This document shows positions 52,206 to 62,204 of a stretch of DNA of 64,000 nt, piece by piece; position 1 is the first letter of the stretch, and every line of letters begins with the position of its first letter. Source of the stretch: Spirosoma telluris (GTDB lineage: Bacteria > Bacteroidota > Bacteroidia > Cytophagales > Spirosomataceae); the NCBI GenBank assembly GCA_003259005.1, contig QLII01000001.1:4852501-4916500 (forward strand), in the 5' to 3' direction. The translations under genes and the position numbers were made by a program. The notes beneath the pieces were generated by a model, which was not told the origin of the DNA, did not search any database, and was given only the letters and a program-made list of their open reading frames with translations.

Positions 52206-52332
52206 CGTTATTGCTTATAAATAACTGTATTATCCTGATAAGCAATTTAATAAATGTATTAGTAATTCATTGTTATCTAATTCTTAATTTATGAGAGTTA
52301 ATGTAAAACACTTATCATATGAAACTAAAAAT

Positions 52333-52376
52333 CCTGAACAGACTGCCTAATATTGCAATTAGGCAGTCTGTTCAGG
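52333..52376 (-). terminator. Perfect 19-bp hairpin after the esterase gene
   Basis: Arms 52333-52351 (CCTGAACAGACTGCCTAAT) and 52358-52376 are exact reverse complements around a 6-base loop. It lies about 60 bases after the minus-strand esterase stop and about 130 bases before the matrixin-like start, fitting a strong terminator between the two. Confidence 0.8.
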
Positions 52377-52436
52377 TTACGAAAATGCTCTTCTCAATAA
52401 ATTTTTATATTCCGAGTAAGTCCAATCTGCAAACAA

Positions 52437-53357
52437 TCATTTAACAGCCCCCAAGCCAATAAGCCACGCCTTGCAGGCATCGGGCCACGTGTTTAGCGAG
52501 CCAAATTTGGCGGTGCGCATGCCAAACCCATGTCCACCAGCAGGGTACAGGTGCATTTCCGCTGGAACCGAGTTTTTTAGGCAAGCTAGGTAAAAACCGA
52601 TGCTATTTTCAACTGGAACAGCTTTATCATCTTCAGCATGGACCAGAAATGTGGGGGGCGTTTGTGGTGACACTTGTAACTCATTGGAGTAGTAAGCAAT
52701 CATGTCTGGCGACGTATTTAATTTACCCAACAGTTTGTCACGAGAGCCAGTATGCGCTTTTTCCCCGAAGGTGACGACCGGATAAAGTAAAATAGCAAAG
52801 TTTGGTTTAGCCAGATCGCTTGCTTTTTCGCCCCGATTGTAATGCGTGGCAAGCGTTGATGCCAGGTGCCCTCCAGCCGAAAAACCCATCACGCCAATTT
52901 TGGCTGGATCAATCCCATAGCGAGCGGCATTCTGGCGAATAAGCGTCATTCCCTGCATGGCATCCATCAAGGGAACTTCCTGCTGGTTGGTCATAATTTC
53001 GGGATTGGGCAACCGGTATTTCAGCACAAAAGCAGCAACTCCCATTTCATTGAACCAACGGGCTATATCGGAGCCTTCGTGGCTGGCCGCCAGAATTCCA
53101 TATCCTCCACCGGGGCAAATCATAACAGCAGCACCAGTCATTTTTGCCTTTGTTGGTATAAAGGCCGTTATGGTGGGCACAGAAACGTTACTTATGCGCA
53201 GAATGCCATTCGCGTCAGTTTCTGATTTTTCAGTAATCTTAGCCCCAACTATCGCATTTGGAATAGCATCGTCTGGCCAGAGTTTGATTATATCCTGTGA
53301 TAAAGCGAGTTGGGGGACTACAGTGCTAAGCAACATACTGAAAAAGAAAGAACGCAT
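52437..53357 (-). CDS. Exported alpha/beta hydrolase (acetyl-xylan esterase / BD-FAE type)
   Basis: 306 aa with a signal peptide (RSFFFSMLLSTVVPQLALS). Alpha/beta-hydrolase features: oxyanion HGGG equivalent MICPGGGYG, nucleophile GFSAGGHLAS, the acid in VHAEDDKAVPVEN, and the His in YPAGGHGFG. This is the layout of Bacteroidota polysaccharide esterases and BD-FAE-like enzymes, which remove acetyl or feruloyl groups from plant polymers. It is a single gene; no glycoside hydrolase or SusCD pair is near. Exact substrate unknown. Confidence 0.88.
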   Translation of the reverse strand: MRSFFFSMLLSTVVPQLALSQDIIKLWPDDAIPNAIVGAKITEKSETDANGILRISNVSVPTITAFIPTKAKMTGAAVMICPGGGYGILAASHEGSDIARWFNEMGVAAFVLKYRLPNPEIMTNQQEVPLMDAMQGMTLIRQNAARYGIDPAKIGVMGFSAGGHLASTLATHYNRGEKASDLAKPNFAILLYPVVTFGEKAHTGSRDKLLGKLNTSPDMIAYYSNELQVSPQTPPTFLVHAEDDKAVPVENSIGFYLACLKNSVPAEMHLYPAGGHGFGMRTAKFGSLNTWPDACKAWLIGLGAVK

Positions 53358-53399
53358 AAAAATAACAGCTTAGAGCGACAGATAAGTTTACTAACTAAA

Positions 53400-53421
53400 A
53401 AAGCCGACCCTCTGGTCGGCT
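53400..53421 (-). terminator. Rho-independent terminator after the serine hydrolase gene
   Basis: Stem AGCCGACC (53402-53409) and GGTCGGCT (53414-53421) with a 4-base loop. In minus-strand sense it follows the 53426 stop by five bases and ends in a T run (A run on the plus strand at 53396-53401). Confidence 0.88.
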
Positions 53422-53425
53422 CTAC

Positions 53426-54682
53426 TCATATCTCTATTTCTGTGTCAGATTCGGATGACGTATCAGTCGAACCTTCGTGCAGCACATCTATCAGCTCTTT
53501 AACCCGGTAAACGGTTGTGTTATACCGATTACCGAGAATAATAATGACATATTCGTCTTTAGGACTAAACCAAAACATCGAATTATATCCTTTCCACCAG
53601 CCCGAATGATAAATATACTCAGGCTGGTTGGTATCATTGAGCATCATCCTAAATCCGTAGCCATAATTCTTAGCGCCTTTTCGCTCGAAACTACGTGGGA
53701 TAAAGGCTTCTGCAAGCATTTTTTTGGGCAGCAGGCAATCGCCATTCAGCGCTCGATACCATCGAAATAAATCACCCGTGGTTGAATAAATTCCTTTATC
53801 ACCCACAACATCGTCATAGTAATCTTTTGGGATTCGACGATTCCACTGATAGCCTGCGGTTCGGTGGTGATTTATGGAGTCGTTTTTAGTCGTTGCCACA
53901 AAGGTCTGGTGCATACCTAATGGCTCAAAAATAGTCTTGTGAATAAACGTCTCGTAGCTTTGGCCAGTTGCTTTCTCAATAATGGAGGCCAATACCATAT
54001 AGTTTGTATTGCTGTAACTGAAACTACGTCCGGGAATATTATAGGGTTTAGGCGTTGGTTTCACAGTGGCAAACCAATGCATGATTGTTGCATTGGATGG
54101 ATAGGGCTTTTCCTTCTTATAGAAATTAACCTTCATGCTGTCATCGAAAGCATACTGGTAATTGGGCAGGCCGCTACGATGGCTCAACAGTTCGCGAATG
54201 GTGATGCCATGATAGGGGAAATCAGGATAAAACTTCTGAATAGTATCCTCAAATTTCAGTTTCCCAGATTCAATCAGTTTTAAAGTCCCTACAGCAGTGA
54301 ATGTTTTCGAAAGAGAGGCTAATTGAAACTTCGAATCATCGACTAATGTGTCACGCTGATTACGTTCAAAATGGCCTAGCCCAAAGCAATTCTTGTAGAG
54401 GATAATTCCCTTCTGGGCTACCAGTACATTCCCATTTAGTCCGCCACGAACTTTTTGCCGAAATATTTCATCAATTTGTTGCGCTTTCTTATCAGCATTA
54501 ATTTGCTGCCGAATTGCCATTTCTTCCGTTGAGGTAAATGCCTGCCCATCGGCACAGGTACGCATTTCCTTCACCGATCGGTTAAGGTTTTTCTGGGAAT
54601 CCTGTCCGCAAGAAATACCTAGTCCGGTTATCATTAAAACAGCTAACCAACTCCAAATTTTATTCGTCCACACCATCCTCAC
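53426..54682 (-). CDS. Serine hydrolase (class C beta-lactamase / PBP4-like)
   Basis: 418 aa with an N-terminal export segment (WLAVLMITGLGISCGQ, lipobox-like Cys). Active-site motifs are intact: QLASLSKTFTAV (SxxK), the YSNTNYMVLAS tyrosine motif and YHSGWWKGY (in place of KTG). The N-terminal part before the domain carries a charged linker. It is probably an envelope-attached esterase or D-peptidase; members of this family are numerous in Cytophagales. It is unrelated in detail to the frameshifted hydrolase at 6.3-7.7 kb. Confidence 0.9.
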   Translation of the reverse strand: MRMVWTNKIWSWLAVLMITGLGISCGQDSQKNLNRSVKEMRTCADGQAFTSTEEMAIRQQINADKKAQQIDEIFRQKVRGGLNGNVLVAQKGIILYKNCFGLGHFERNQRDTLVDDSKFQLASLSKTFTAVGTLKLIESGKLKFEDTIQKFYPDFPYHGITIRELLSHRSGLPNYQYAFDDSMKVNFYKKEKPYPSNATIMHWFATVKPTPKPYNIPGRSFSYSNTNYMVLASIIEKATGQSYETFIHKTIFEPLGMHQTFVATTKNDSINHHRTAGYQWNRRIPKDYYDDVVGDKGIYSTTGDLFRWYRALNGDCLLPKKMLAEAFIPRSFERKGAKNYGYGFRMMLNDTNQPEYIYHSGWWKGYNSMFWFSPKDEYVIIILGNRYNTTVYRVKELIDVLHEGSTDTSSESDTEIEI

Positions 54683-54809
54683 GCACGTTATTTCATAGTT
54701 ATTATATCGACCAAGTTACACTAAAAGTAGGATTTGGCAGAGATTCCCACCTCATTTTCTATTAAAATCACATGAAAGTTTGTTAATGGTCTAATGCATT
54801 GTAACGTGT

Positions 54810-56323
54810 CTAGAATATTCGACGAGGTGAAATTACTACCGCGCGCTTTTTACTCAGCAAACCTGTCTTGCGCAAACCAACATACCCCCCCACACTATTG
54901 GGCAGTAATCCACCTTCATCGACTGCAATCGATCCATTTAATACCGTCCCTCCAAACAGATTTAACGGCACAGAGGCTGTTAGTAAACCCGAAAACTGTG
55001 TTGGAATCGCGATATAAGGCACGGCATAAGTTCCTGCATTTCTGCTAAACGACAGGCGAGCTGTCATATCCACTTTATTGAGAACTAAAGCACTCAGACC
55101 AAGATGAAATACACTAACCCGGTTATTGGCAATTCCATAGCGTGGTGGTAACGATGTACTGATTTCCGGTAAAGGAGTCAGGAACGGAGTTCCTATAGTA
55201 CGGCCAAAATATGTCCAGCCATCAATAAACTGGCTATGATTAAAATAATCGTCACGGCCTCGGCGCTTAGGATCATCTATAATAAACACATCTCCCCCTG
55301 GCTACCGGTAAATAGGTATTCAAACGTAATTTGTCGCAAAAAGAAATTACTACCCGTAGGAGCCTGTCGACTCTTGACACGTAGCCCATTTAGGCCATCC
55401 TGAATATTTGTACCATAAAACAAAGACCCGTCGTCGTACAGAAACTGGCGATATACAAAAATATTCCAATTGTTTATATCTATATCAGTAGCCAAGTCAA
55501 TAGAGCCTAAATGATTACCAATACGATTATCTTCAAAAGAAGTAAGATTTTTATCCGCTAAATAATCGGCTCCTTGTGTTCCAAAAACAACTGCTGGATA
55601 GTAACGTATTGCGGAGGGTAGTTGCCCATTAACTGCAACTACTGGTCCCAAATAACTTGAATAACCAGCCCAGATTACTTCATGGTTGAAGCCTGCATAT
55701 AACCGAAATTTCCACGAGGGTTTACCTATCCGACCGTACAAGTAGGATTGATGCAAATAAGAGCCCGTTACCAGTCTGTCTGAATTCTCAAACCAACCAT
55801 GCGCAAACGCTCCCATTAACGAGACAACACCTTTCGTAAATGGAATAGGGGTAAAGTTGGGTAGGGCAATCTGAATTTTAGGTATAGGAAGTGCATTCCC
55901 CGACCAGGCATACGCACCCGTTGTTAGCAGTGTATCCACTAAGCCAACAATTTCTTTACGTCGACCAGCGTAGAACTCAAAAGCGCCCAAACGGCCTTTT
56001 ACATAAGCTTCAGGAATCAGAAATTGATTTGTGGCCCCCAGATTAGCAACAATATTTAACCCATATCCCCAATCTGTTTTTGGTCTATGACCAGTACTGT
56101 CGAAAGGTTGATAATCGGATCGTAGTCCAGCGTTTAATCGTAAAGCCGGATTCTCAAGGGGAACTGTTCCGTATTGATTAGCCCGTAACCAAAATGGCGT
56201 TTGGCTCGAAGACGCTAAGCCACCTACTTCCAATTGATATTGATTTACTCGCTGCCCATAAATTAATCCACAACCAGTAATTGCAATTAACCCATAGAAG
56301 ATACAAAAAAGCAATAATCTCAT
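54810..56323 (-). CDS. Capsule assembly Wzi family protein (copy B), frameshifted
   Basis: Signal peptide (MRLLLFCIFYGLIAITGCGL) and a beta-barrel chain with SSQTPFWLRANQYGTVPLEN, LIPEAYVKGRLGAFEFYAGR and SGNALPIPKIQIALPNFTPI. It breaks after FTGSQG at CCCCC (55294-55298). One more base gives GSQGGDVFIIDDP and joins RGRDDYFNHSQFIDGW to the end, 504 aa in total, in line with the 512-aa intact paralogue at 58086. The Wzi family (Caps_assemb_Wzi) is an outer-membrane lectin-like barrel that helps hold capsule on the surface. It is 40 bases downstream of the glycosyl-phosphate transferase gene. Confidence 0.9.
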
Positions 56324-56363
56324 AGAAAAATGGCCAGTTATGCCATTGGTGTGGCAAAAGTAA

Positions 56364-57743
56364 TTACTTACCGCGGCCCTGTGCCATTACTCGAAGCGTC
56401 TGAGCAATGATCCATATATCAAACAGGAATGACCGACGTTTGGGGTATAGAAGGTCATAACGCAACCTCTGTACCATTTCATCAATGCTGGCGGCATACC
56501 CATACTTAATCTGACCAATGGATGTAATGCCAGGCTTTACAGTTAATAACGAACGATATTCTGGTGCAATTTCAACAATCTGATCAATAAAGTACTGTCT
56601 CTCAGGTCGTGGCCCTACTACAGACATATCACCAATGAGTACATTATAAAACTGAGGAATTTCATCAAGGCGAGTTTTACGCATGAAACGACCCCAGGGT
56701 GTAATTCTATTGTCCAGTAGTCCACCTGATAGCACTGGTCCCATCTTCTCAGCATCTACGTACATGCTTCGGAACTTATAAATTTTAAATGGCTTTCCTC
56801 CTTTCCCAATGCGTTCCTGCGCATAAAAGGTTGGTCCAAATGATGTCAGTCGTGTGATAACGGCAATAATTAGGAACAAGGGCGACCCTAAAATTAAGGC
56901 AAGCAACGCAAAAACGATATCAAATGCCCGCTTAAATACGCTTACGCGAAAATCGGAGACTAAGTCAGAAGAAAGATTTAGAACGGGTAATACATCATGG
57001 TATTCTACGGATGTACTCCGAGCAATAAATCCTCTGAAATCTACCAAAATTTTCACCTGATAATCAAGTATTTCAGCATTCTCGACAACAGATTTTAAGC
57101 GCTCATTATCCATATAGGGCATACAGCAATAAACACAATCAATCCGATTAGATCGAGTATACTCTAACAAAGTTTCATATCCTCCCTGAAGAAATCGAGC
57201 ATTTTCTGAAGTAGATTCGTCAAAATAGCCGCAGAAGTGGAATCCCATTTCCGGATGAGCGTCATAAAACGCTCGAATTGTGTTCGCCAGTTTACCATAA
57301 CCGACTATAATGTAACGTCGGTTGTTATATCCTCGTGCTCGATATTCTTTAAGAAACAAGACGCCACCAATCCGGAAAGCTGCGCCAAGACTCAGGAAGA
57401 GTATATATGTAACAAGAAGTTGCTCTCGGGAATAATAATAGCCCTGGATAGCCACCCAGCATACGGCAATCACAGCCATATGGATAAACGTCAATAGCAG
57501 TAGCTGTCTTATTAAATGCCCTGATTTGAATAATTGCCTGGGATATATATACGGCTTTAGCAGTAATATCTCAATTAACCAGATTATATTAAATAGCCAC
57601 CATAATGATGCATAAGGAGCCTCTGCAACTGCTTCGAGTGATTGGAATTTCATCCAGTAAGCACTCAAAAAAGCAGTATTAAGGCTCAGGAAATCAATGA
57701 TTACATGGAGCGGAAAAAACAGTATGGAATAGCGATGCCTCAT
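56364..57743 (-). CDS. Polyprenyl-phosphate hexose-1-phosphate transferase (WcaJ type)
   Basis: 459 aa. Four to five N-terminal membrane helices, a CoA/NAD-binding-like middle domain (YIIVGYGKLANTIRAFYDAH), and the C-terminal catalytic bacterial sugar transferase domain (KRAFDIVFALLALILGSPLF, IYKFRSMYVDAEKMG, RKTRLDEIPQFYNVL, VVGPRPE). It starts synthesis of the polysaccharide repeat unit by loading a sugar phosphate onto undecaprenyl phosphate. The two Wzi genes lie on either side of it, with the polymerase and glycosyltransferases further upstream. Confidence 0.93.
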   Translation of the reverse strand: MRHRYSILFFPLHVIIDFLSLNTAFLSAYWMKFQSLEAVAEAPYASLWWLFNIIWLIEILLLKPYIYPRQLFKSGHLIRQLLLLTFIHMAVIAVCWVAIQGYYYSREQLLVTYILFLSLGAAFRIGGVLFLKEYRARGYNNRRYIIVGYGKLANTIRAFYDAHPEMGFHFCGYFDESTSENARFLQGGYETLLEYTRSNRIDCVYCCMPYMDNERLKSVVENAEILDYQVKILVDFRGFIARSTSVEYHDVLPVLNLSSDLVSDFRVSVFKRAFDIVFALLALILGSPLFLIIAVITRLTSFGPTFYAQERIGKGGKPFKIYKFRSMYVDAEKMGPVLSGGLLDNRITPWGRFMRKTRLDEIPQFYNVLIGDMSVVGPRPERQYFIDQIVEIAPEYRSLLTVKPGITSIGQIKYGYAASIDEMVQRLRYDLLYPKRRSFLFDIWIIAQTLRVMAQGRGK

Positions 57744-58085
57744 ACTTTTCAGGTTTACTCTTCATAAGTGGACAGTGTTATTATCCACTTAAGTACGCTA
57801 AAATAACAGATCAACCTACTGAGTTAATACGAATATTATCCTACGGTTCAAAAACTGAACCGCAAATTAGGGACAATTATGGTCTTAAAAAAATCCAATA
57901 TTAAGAATAGCCAATTTGTATAAGCTATTTTAGGATAGCCTTATAAACAAATTCCCTTTAGTAACCTTCTGCAAAAGGAACGGTTCTTGAGGAGTTATTA
58001 AACAACCACAAAAATCAATCCAATTAAAATATCATCAAAATAGAAAAATATTAGATTAAATTCCGAAAAAGCAATGGCTATTAAG
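57744..58085. other. Intergenic region of the capsule locus
   Basis: 342 AT-rich bases before the WcaJ-type gene (minus strand). Two short inverted repeats are visible: TAAGTGGA / TCCACTTA (57765-57772 and 57784-57791) and CGGTTCA / TGAACCG (57844-57850 and 57856-57862). Either could be an operator or weak hairpin. No coding frame or RNA gene seen. Confidence 0.5.
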
Positions 58086-59624
58086 CTATTTAGGCTCTTT
58101 TGTTTGCCAAACCTTCCGTATAGCAATAAATGCGCCGACACTATTTTGATACAATGTACCCGCGTCTACGGCAATGTTCGCCGTGAATTGAATGCCTCCT
58201 AAAATTTCTAGGGGAGCTACTACAGAGGCATAAGCTGAAAACTGATTACGGATATCTGTATAAGGATTATTATAAGTACCCAAATTGCGGCTAAAAGACA
58301 ATTTGGCCTGATAGGCTAGTGGCCCTTTCACTACTCGCCAACGAATCGGTAAACTCCCTGCAATGCCAGCATGAAATACATAGACTCTATTATTCCCTGT
58401 AAAAGTACCATTTGGGTATTGATCCTGCGACCCTAATGATGGCGGTATAAATGGGGTACCTATCGTGTGCTGGCGATAAGCCCAGCCATCACGGTACTGC
58501 TGGTGATTAAAATAATCGTCTTTCCCCTGTTTATAGGGATTACCAATAATAAACTCTGGGCCACCCTGACTGGTTGTATTTAGAAACTCAATTAGTATAT
58601 CCCGAACTATGGCGTTTGAATCGTTACGTCGAATACGCAATCCATTTAAACCATCCGCAATATTGATCAGATAGAAAAGTGAACCGTCTTCGTAAATATT
58701 TTGCCTATATAGAAATAAAGTATGGCGCACAAGATCAATCTCGGCCCCGAGATCGATACTTCCCAAATGATTACCAACTCTATTTGTAATCTCAAAATTA
58801 GTATAAGCACTAGAGTCCGTACGACTATTCCGGTCGCCAAAAACGACGTAATAGTAGTCAAGTAAACTCGATGGAAATCGGCCATCGTCAGGTACTAAAC
58901 CAGTCCCCTTCAGCCTATCCGTATGCCCTCCCCAAACAACCTGATGGTTGAAACCTCCATATAAACGCACAACATCTTTTTCACGGCCGAACCTAAAATA
59001 CAATGACTTCTGATGTAGCAGTGTATTTTCGACAAAGCCCGAAGCACTCAAAAAACCATGTGCAAATGTCCCCTGAACCGCAAGCCAGCCTTTAGTGAAG
59101 CCAATAGGTGTAAATACGGGTATTGAAATCTGAATTTTGGGAATCGGCATGGCATTTCCAGACCAAGCATATGAACCTGTTGACAAGGTTGAGTCAGCCA
59201 GACCAAATTTTTCACGCCGTCTTCCAATATAGGCTTCCCAGATACCTCTACGTACTTTCACATAGGCCTCAGGTAGTAACACATTGCTTTCATACGATAA
59301 TTGATTTTGCGTCCTGTTTACCACAAGATTAAGTCCATAACCAAAATCATATTTTGACTTTTTCCAACGCCCAGTACTATGGCTGGCCATATCATAATCA
59401 CTATATACGCCAGCACGAAACGTTAGCAAGGGAGAACGGTTAGGAACAATACCATATTGATTTGCCCTTAGCCAAAAAGGAGTTTCAATTGAAGAAGCAA
59501 CATATGTACCTATTTCTGTATAATATTGAGTTGGCTGACGAATAGACTGAGCAAATAAATACGAGGTAGCAACTGTAGACAAAAACAATATGATTAGTAA
59601 ACCTGACTTAGAGCAAGTGTGCAT
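58086..59624 (-). CDS. Capsule assembly Wzi family protein (copy A)
   Basis: 512 aa, uninterrupted. Signal peptide (GLLIILFLSTVATSYLFA), then the Wzi-type barrel with ASSIETPFWLRANQYGIVPN, LLPEAYVKVRRGIWEAYIGR, SGNAMPIPKIQISIPVFTPI and a KDDYFNHQQYRDGWAYRQHT segment. It is clearly paralogous to copy B at 54810. It should sit in the outer membrane and bind capsule. The gene lies between the glycosyltransferase genes and the WcaJ-type gene, with gaps of about 270 and 340 bases, so it may be its own transcription unit. Confidence 0.92.
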   Translation of the reverse strand: MHTCSKSGLLIILFLSTVATSYLFAQSIRQPTQYYTEIGTYVASSIETPFWLRANQYGIVPNRSPLLTFRAGVYSDYDMASHSTGRWKKSKYDFGYGLNLVVNRTQNQLSYESNVLLPEAYVKVRRGIWEAYIGRRREKFGLADSTLSTGSYAWSGNAMPIPKIQISIPVFTPIGFTKGWLAVQGTFAHGFLSASGFVENTLLHQKSLYFRFGREKDVVRLYGGFNHQVVWGGHTDRLKGTGLVPDDGRFPSSLLDYYYVVFGDRNSRTDSSAYTNFEITNRVGNHLGSIDLGAEIDLVRHTLFLYRQNIYEDGSLFYLINIADGLNGLRIRRNDSNAIVRDILIEFLNTTSQGGPEFIIGNPYKQGKDDYFNHQQYRDGWAYRQHTIGTPFIPPSLGSQDQYPNGTFTGNNRVYVFHAGIAGSLPIRWRVVKGPLAYQAKLSFSRNLGTYNNPYTDIRNQFSAYASVVAPLEILGGIQFTANIAVDAGTLYQNSVGAFIAIRKVWQTKEPK

Positions 59625-59897
59625 TGATTATCTAGAAAAGTAAATTTTATTCACAATAATAATGACGTGGCTCTAACTTTATTGCTAATTGCTCTAGTTT
59701 CTGACTCTATAGCCTTATATTTTATAGTTAAATAGAACACTAAAGCTCCATTTTTATAATAAGACATATGTATTGTTCATGTGGGCTAGTAGTAACTGTA
59801 GATGTTTCACCATTGACGGTACCACCTATTTTACTTGGCATTTTCTATACTTTTCTCAGTAGCCCTATGAAAAGTAAGGTTTGCTAAGATAGAATGC

Positions 59898-61031
59898 TTA
59901 AGAAGAAGAGTTTAATTTTTCCCGAGACATCAGATGTAAGATAGCCGTTTTTACATCAGTTGTATTAATACTAGCCATACAATTAGGGGGAGTTGAGGGA
60001 TACTCGAAACCAAGGTGAATGTATCCACATCCAGGCTCTTGAGCGTCAATATTAATAGCTTGAGCCGATATAGCCCCCCACCTCGATGTTGGAACTGGGC
60101 CGTTGAGACCAATTACAGGTGCCCCTAAGGCAGCAGCGATATGCAGTATACCTGTATTCACACTAACGACACCCTGCGATGCTCTTATCAAAGCGGTCAA
60201 TTCCCCTAAAGATGTCTTCCCTGATAGGTTGATTACAGAAACACCTCTAGATGTACAGGTATCTACTAATATATCTGTTTGACGTTTATCCGCTTTTGCA
60301 CCAGAAAAAGCTACCTCATAGTCTTGTGCAACTAACCAGATAGCTAACTCAACCCAGCGTTCTGGTAACCACTCTTTATAATGCCCTTTAAATCCACCTG
60401 ACCAAGGATGTAAAATCCAAAATGGCTTCGCCAGACCAACTTGGCCGCATATTATTTTTGATTCAATAGAGCTTGGGGTTAAAATCGGTAAGGAATTGCA
60501 TTCTAATATAAATGGACGAATTAGGTCACGATTGTTTTCAAGTTCATGCTGCTGATTTGAATGCTCAACAGATAAATCATAACCGTAATGTCGGTACTGC
60601 TTCAAAGAGCGAAATCCAATTTTATAATTCCCCTTTGTAAAATACGCAAATATAGCTTCAAGGCGAGCCCATGGTCCGGTATCAATTACTAAATCAAACA
60701 GGCCCGCTTTCCGTAATATTGTAATCGCTTCGAAAGGACGAGTTGTGGGAATAAATATAACCTTACTTAAACCGGGAATCATTTTGGCGGTATCGACGCA
60801 GGTTTTCCCACAAAAAAATAACAGCTCAACATCAGGATACTGCATTCGTATATCCTGAATAATAGCTGATAATAAAACCGTATCACCAATAGCTGCCCCT
60901 TTAATTATAGCAATTCGATTAATTTGCAAAGGAATTTTTCTATTTCGGGGTCGGAGTAAACCTAAAAACCAAATAAATGGAATTCCAATGTACCGATCTA
61001 TTGTTTTAAGATATTGATTACCACGCTCCAT
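59898..61031 (-). CDS. Glycosyltransferase family 9 (heptosyltransferase-like)
   Basis: 377 aa of the GT-B fold with two Rossmann halves. The N-half has IAIIKGAAIGDTVLLSAIIQ (family 9 start) and LVIDTGPWARLEAIFAYF; the C-half has WILHPWSGGFKGHYKEWLPE and VVSVNTGILHIAAALGAPVI, GLNGPVPTSRWGAI, the nucleotide-sugar pocket. GT9 enzymes usually add heptose to LPS core but also act in exopolysaccharide loci. The gene is 4 bases after the GT4 gene. AT-rich, like its neighbours. Confidence 0.9.
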   Translation of the reverse strand: MERGNQYLKTIDRYIGIPFIWFLGLLRPRNRKIPLQINRIAIIKGAAIGDTVLLSAIIQDIRMQYPDVELLFFCGKTCVDTAKMIPGLSKVIFIPTTRPFEAITILRKAGLFDLVIDTGPWARLEAIFAYFTKGNYKIGFRSLKQYRHYGYDLSVEHSNQQHELENNRDLIRPFILECNSLPILTPSSIESKIICGQVGLAKPFWILHPWSGGFKGHYKEWLPERWVELAIWLVAQDYEVAFSGAKADKRQTDILVDTCTSRGVSVINLSGKTSLGELTALIRASQGVVSVNTGILHIAAALGAPVIGLNGPVPTSRWGAISAQAINIDAQEPGCGYIHLGFEYPSTPPNCMASINTTDVKTAILHLMSREKLNSSS

Positions 61032-61035
61032 TTTA

Positions 61036-62151
61036 TTACTCTATCAGCGAATTGATCTGTCTTATGAAGCTTCGTCCGGCTACAGTCCAGTCATAATGCT
61101 CCACCTGCTCATATCCCTTTTTAACCAGCGATTCTTTTAACGGCTCATTACTAATAACCTGATATATAGCATCAGCTAATTGTTGTGGATAAGCTGGGTC
61201 AATATATAGAGCTGCCTCACCACATATCTCTGGTATACTAGCTCGGTCTGATGCCACTACAGGGCAGCCACAGGCCATTGCTTCAAGTGGAGGAAACCCA
61301 AAACCTTCGTAAAGCGAAGGAAATGCAAATAATGATGCCATACTATATAGGATAGGCAGATCAGCAAGGTCAACATATCCTGTAAAGGCTACTCGATTAT
61401 TTAATTCAGGGTCCTCAATAACCTGACTAAATAACTCATCATCACTATTAATAAAGCCTTCTTTCTTTCCAACTATTAATAATTGGTATTCAGGCAATTT
61501 ATCAAGTAACAAACGAAATGCACTTACCAACGTTTTTAAATTTTTATTCGGCTTAACATTGCCAACAAAAAGAATATATTTTTGGGGAGTGTTATATTTT
61601 GTGCGAACTCGTTCGTATTCTTCTATTGCATTGATGGAGTGAAATAAATCCCTGTCCAATCCAAGGTAAATAACATCAATTTTATCTGGATGAACACTTG
61701 TAAACTGAATTATCTCGTTTTTCGAATAATTTGAAATGGTTAAGATTCGGTCTGCTTTTCGAACAGCTGCATTCATAACAACTTTTGCATAAATTTTTTG
61801 AGGTAAGCTAAGCGTGTTATAAAATGCCAAATGAAAAACATCGGGAATAGTCACTAAAAATTTCCTAGCTCGAAAGGGCAGTATGGGTACATTGTAATGG
61901 GGTGACCAAAATACATCGCATACTGGAATTAATCTAGGCAATTTAAGTTGTTCGGTAATTGAATAAATTGGAAAATCAGCTTCAATATGATTAAAGGTGT
62001 GCAGATCAAAGTATGCGTCTAATTCAACTTTACGACCTAGAATAGTTACTCTCATTCTAGCATCCGCCAATAATGAGTTAATAAAATAACGAATATAAAC
62101 ACCAATCCCAGAGTTGTTAATCATTCTGGCATCTATACAAATATGTTTCAT
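61036..62151 (-). CDS. Glycosyltransferase family 4
   Basis: 371 aa GT-B enzyme. Begins MKHICIDARMINNSGIGVYI (the GIGxY donor loop). C-half motifs: ILFVGNVKPNKNLKTLVSAF (LxxG...K) and FPSLYEGFGFPPLEAMACGC, PVVASDRASIPEICGEAAL, with the conserved E-x7-E pair. The sequence resembles mannosyltransferases of exopolysaccharide loci, but the donor sugar cannot be read from sequence. It follows the methyltransferase gene and overlaps nothing. Confidence 0.92.
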   Translation of the reverse strand: MKHICIDARMINNSGIGVYIRYFINSLLADARMRVTILGRKVELDAYFDLHTFNHIEADFPIYSITEQLKLPRLIPVCDVFWSPHYNVPILPFRARKFLVTIPDVFHLAFYNTLSLPQKIYAKVVMNAAVRKADRILTISNYSKNEIIQFTSVHPDKIDVIYLGLDRDLFHSINAIEEYERVRTKYNTPQKYILFVGNVKPNKNLKTLVSAFRLLLDKLPEYQLLIVGKKEGFINSDDELFSQVIEDPELNNRVAFTGYVDLADLPILYSMASLFAFPSLYEGFGFPPLEAMACGCPVVASDRASIPEICGEAALYIDPAYPQQLADAIYQVISNEPLKESLVKKGYEQVEHYDWTVAGRSFIRQINSLIE

Positions 62152-62204
62152 TTCTTTGACAAAAGCTTCATCTTAGTCCTGCTCACCAAAATTTATGCAT
62201 ATAG

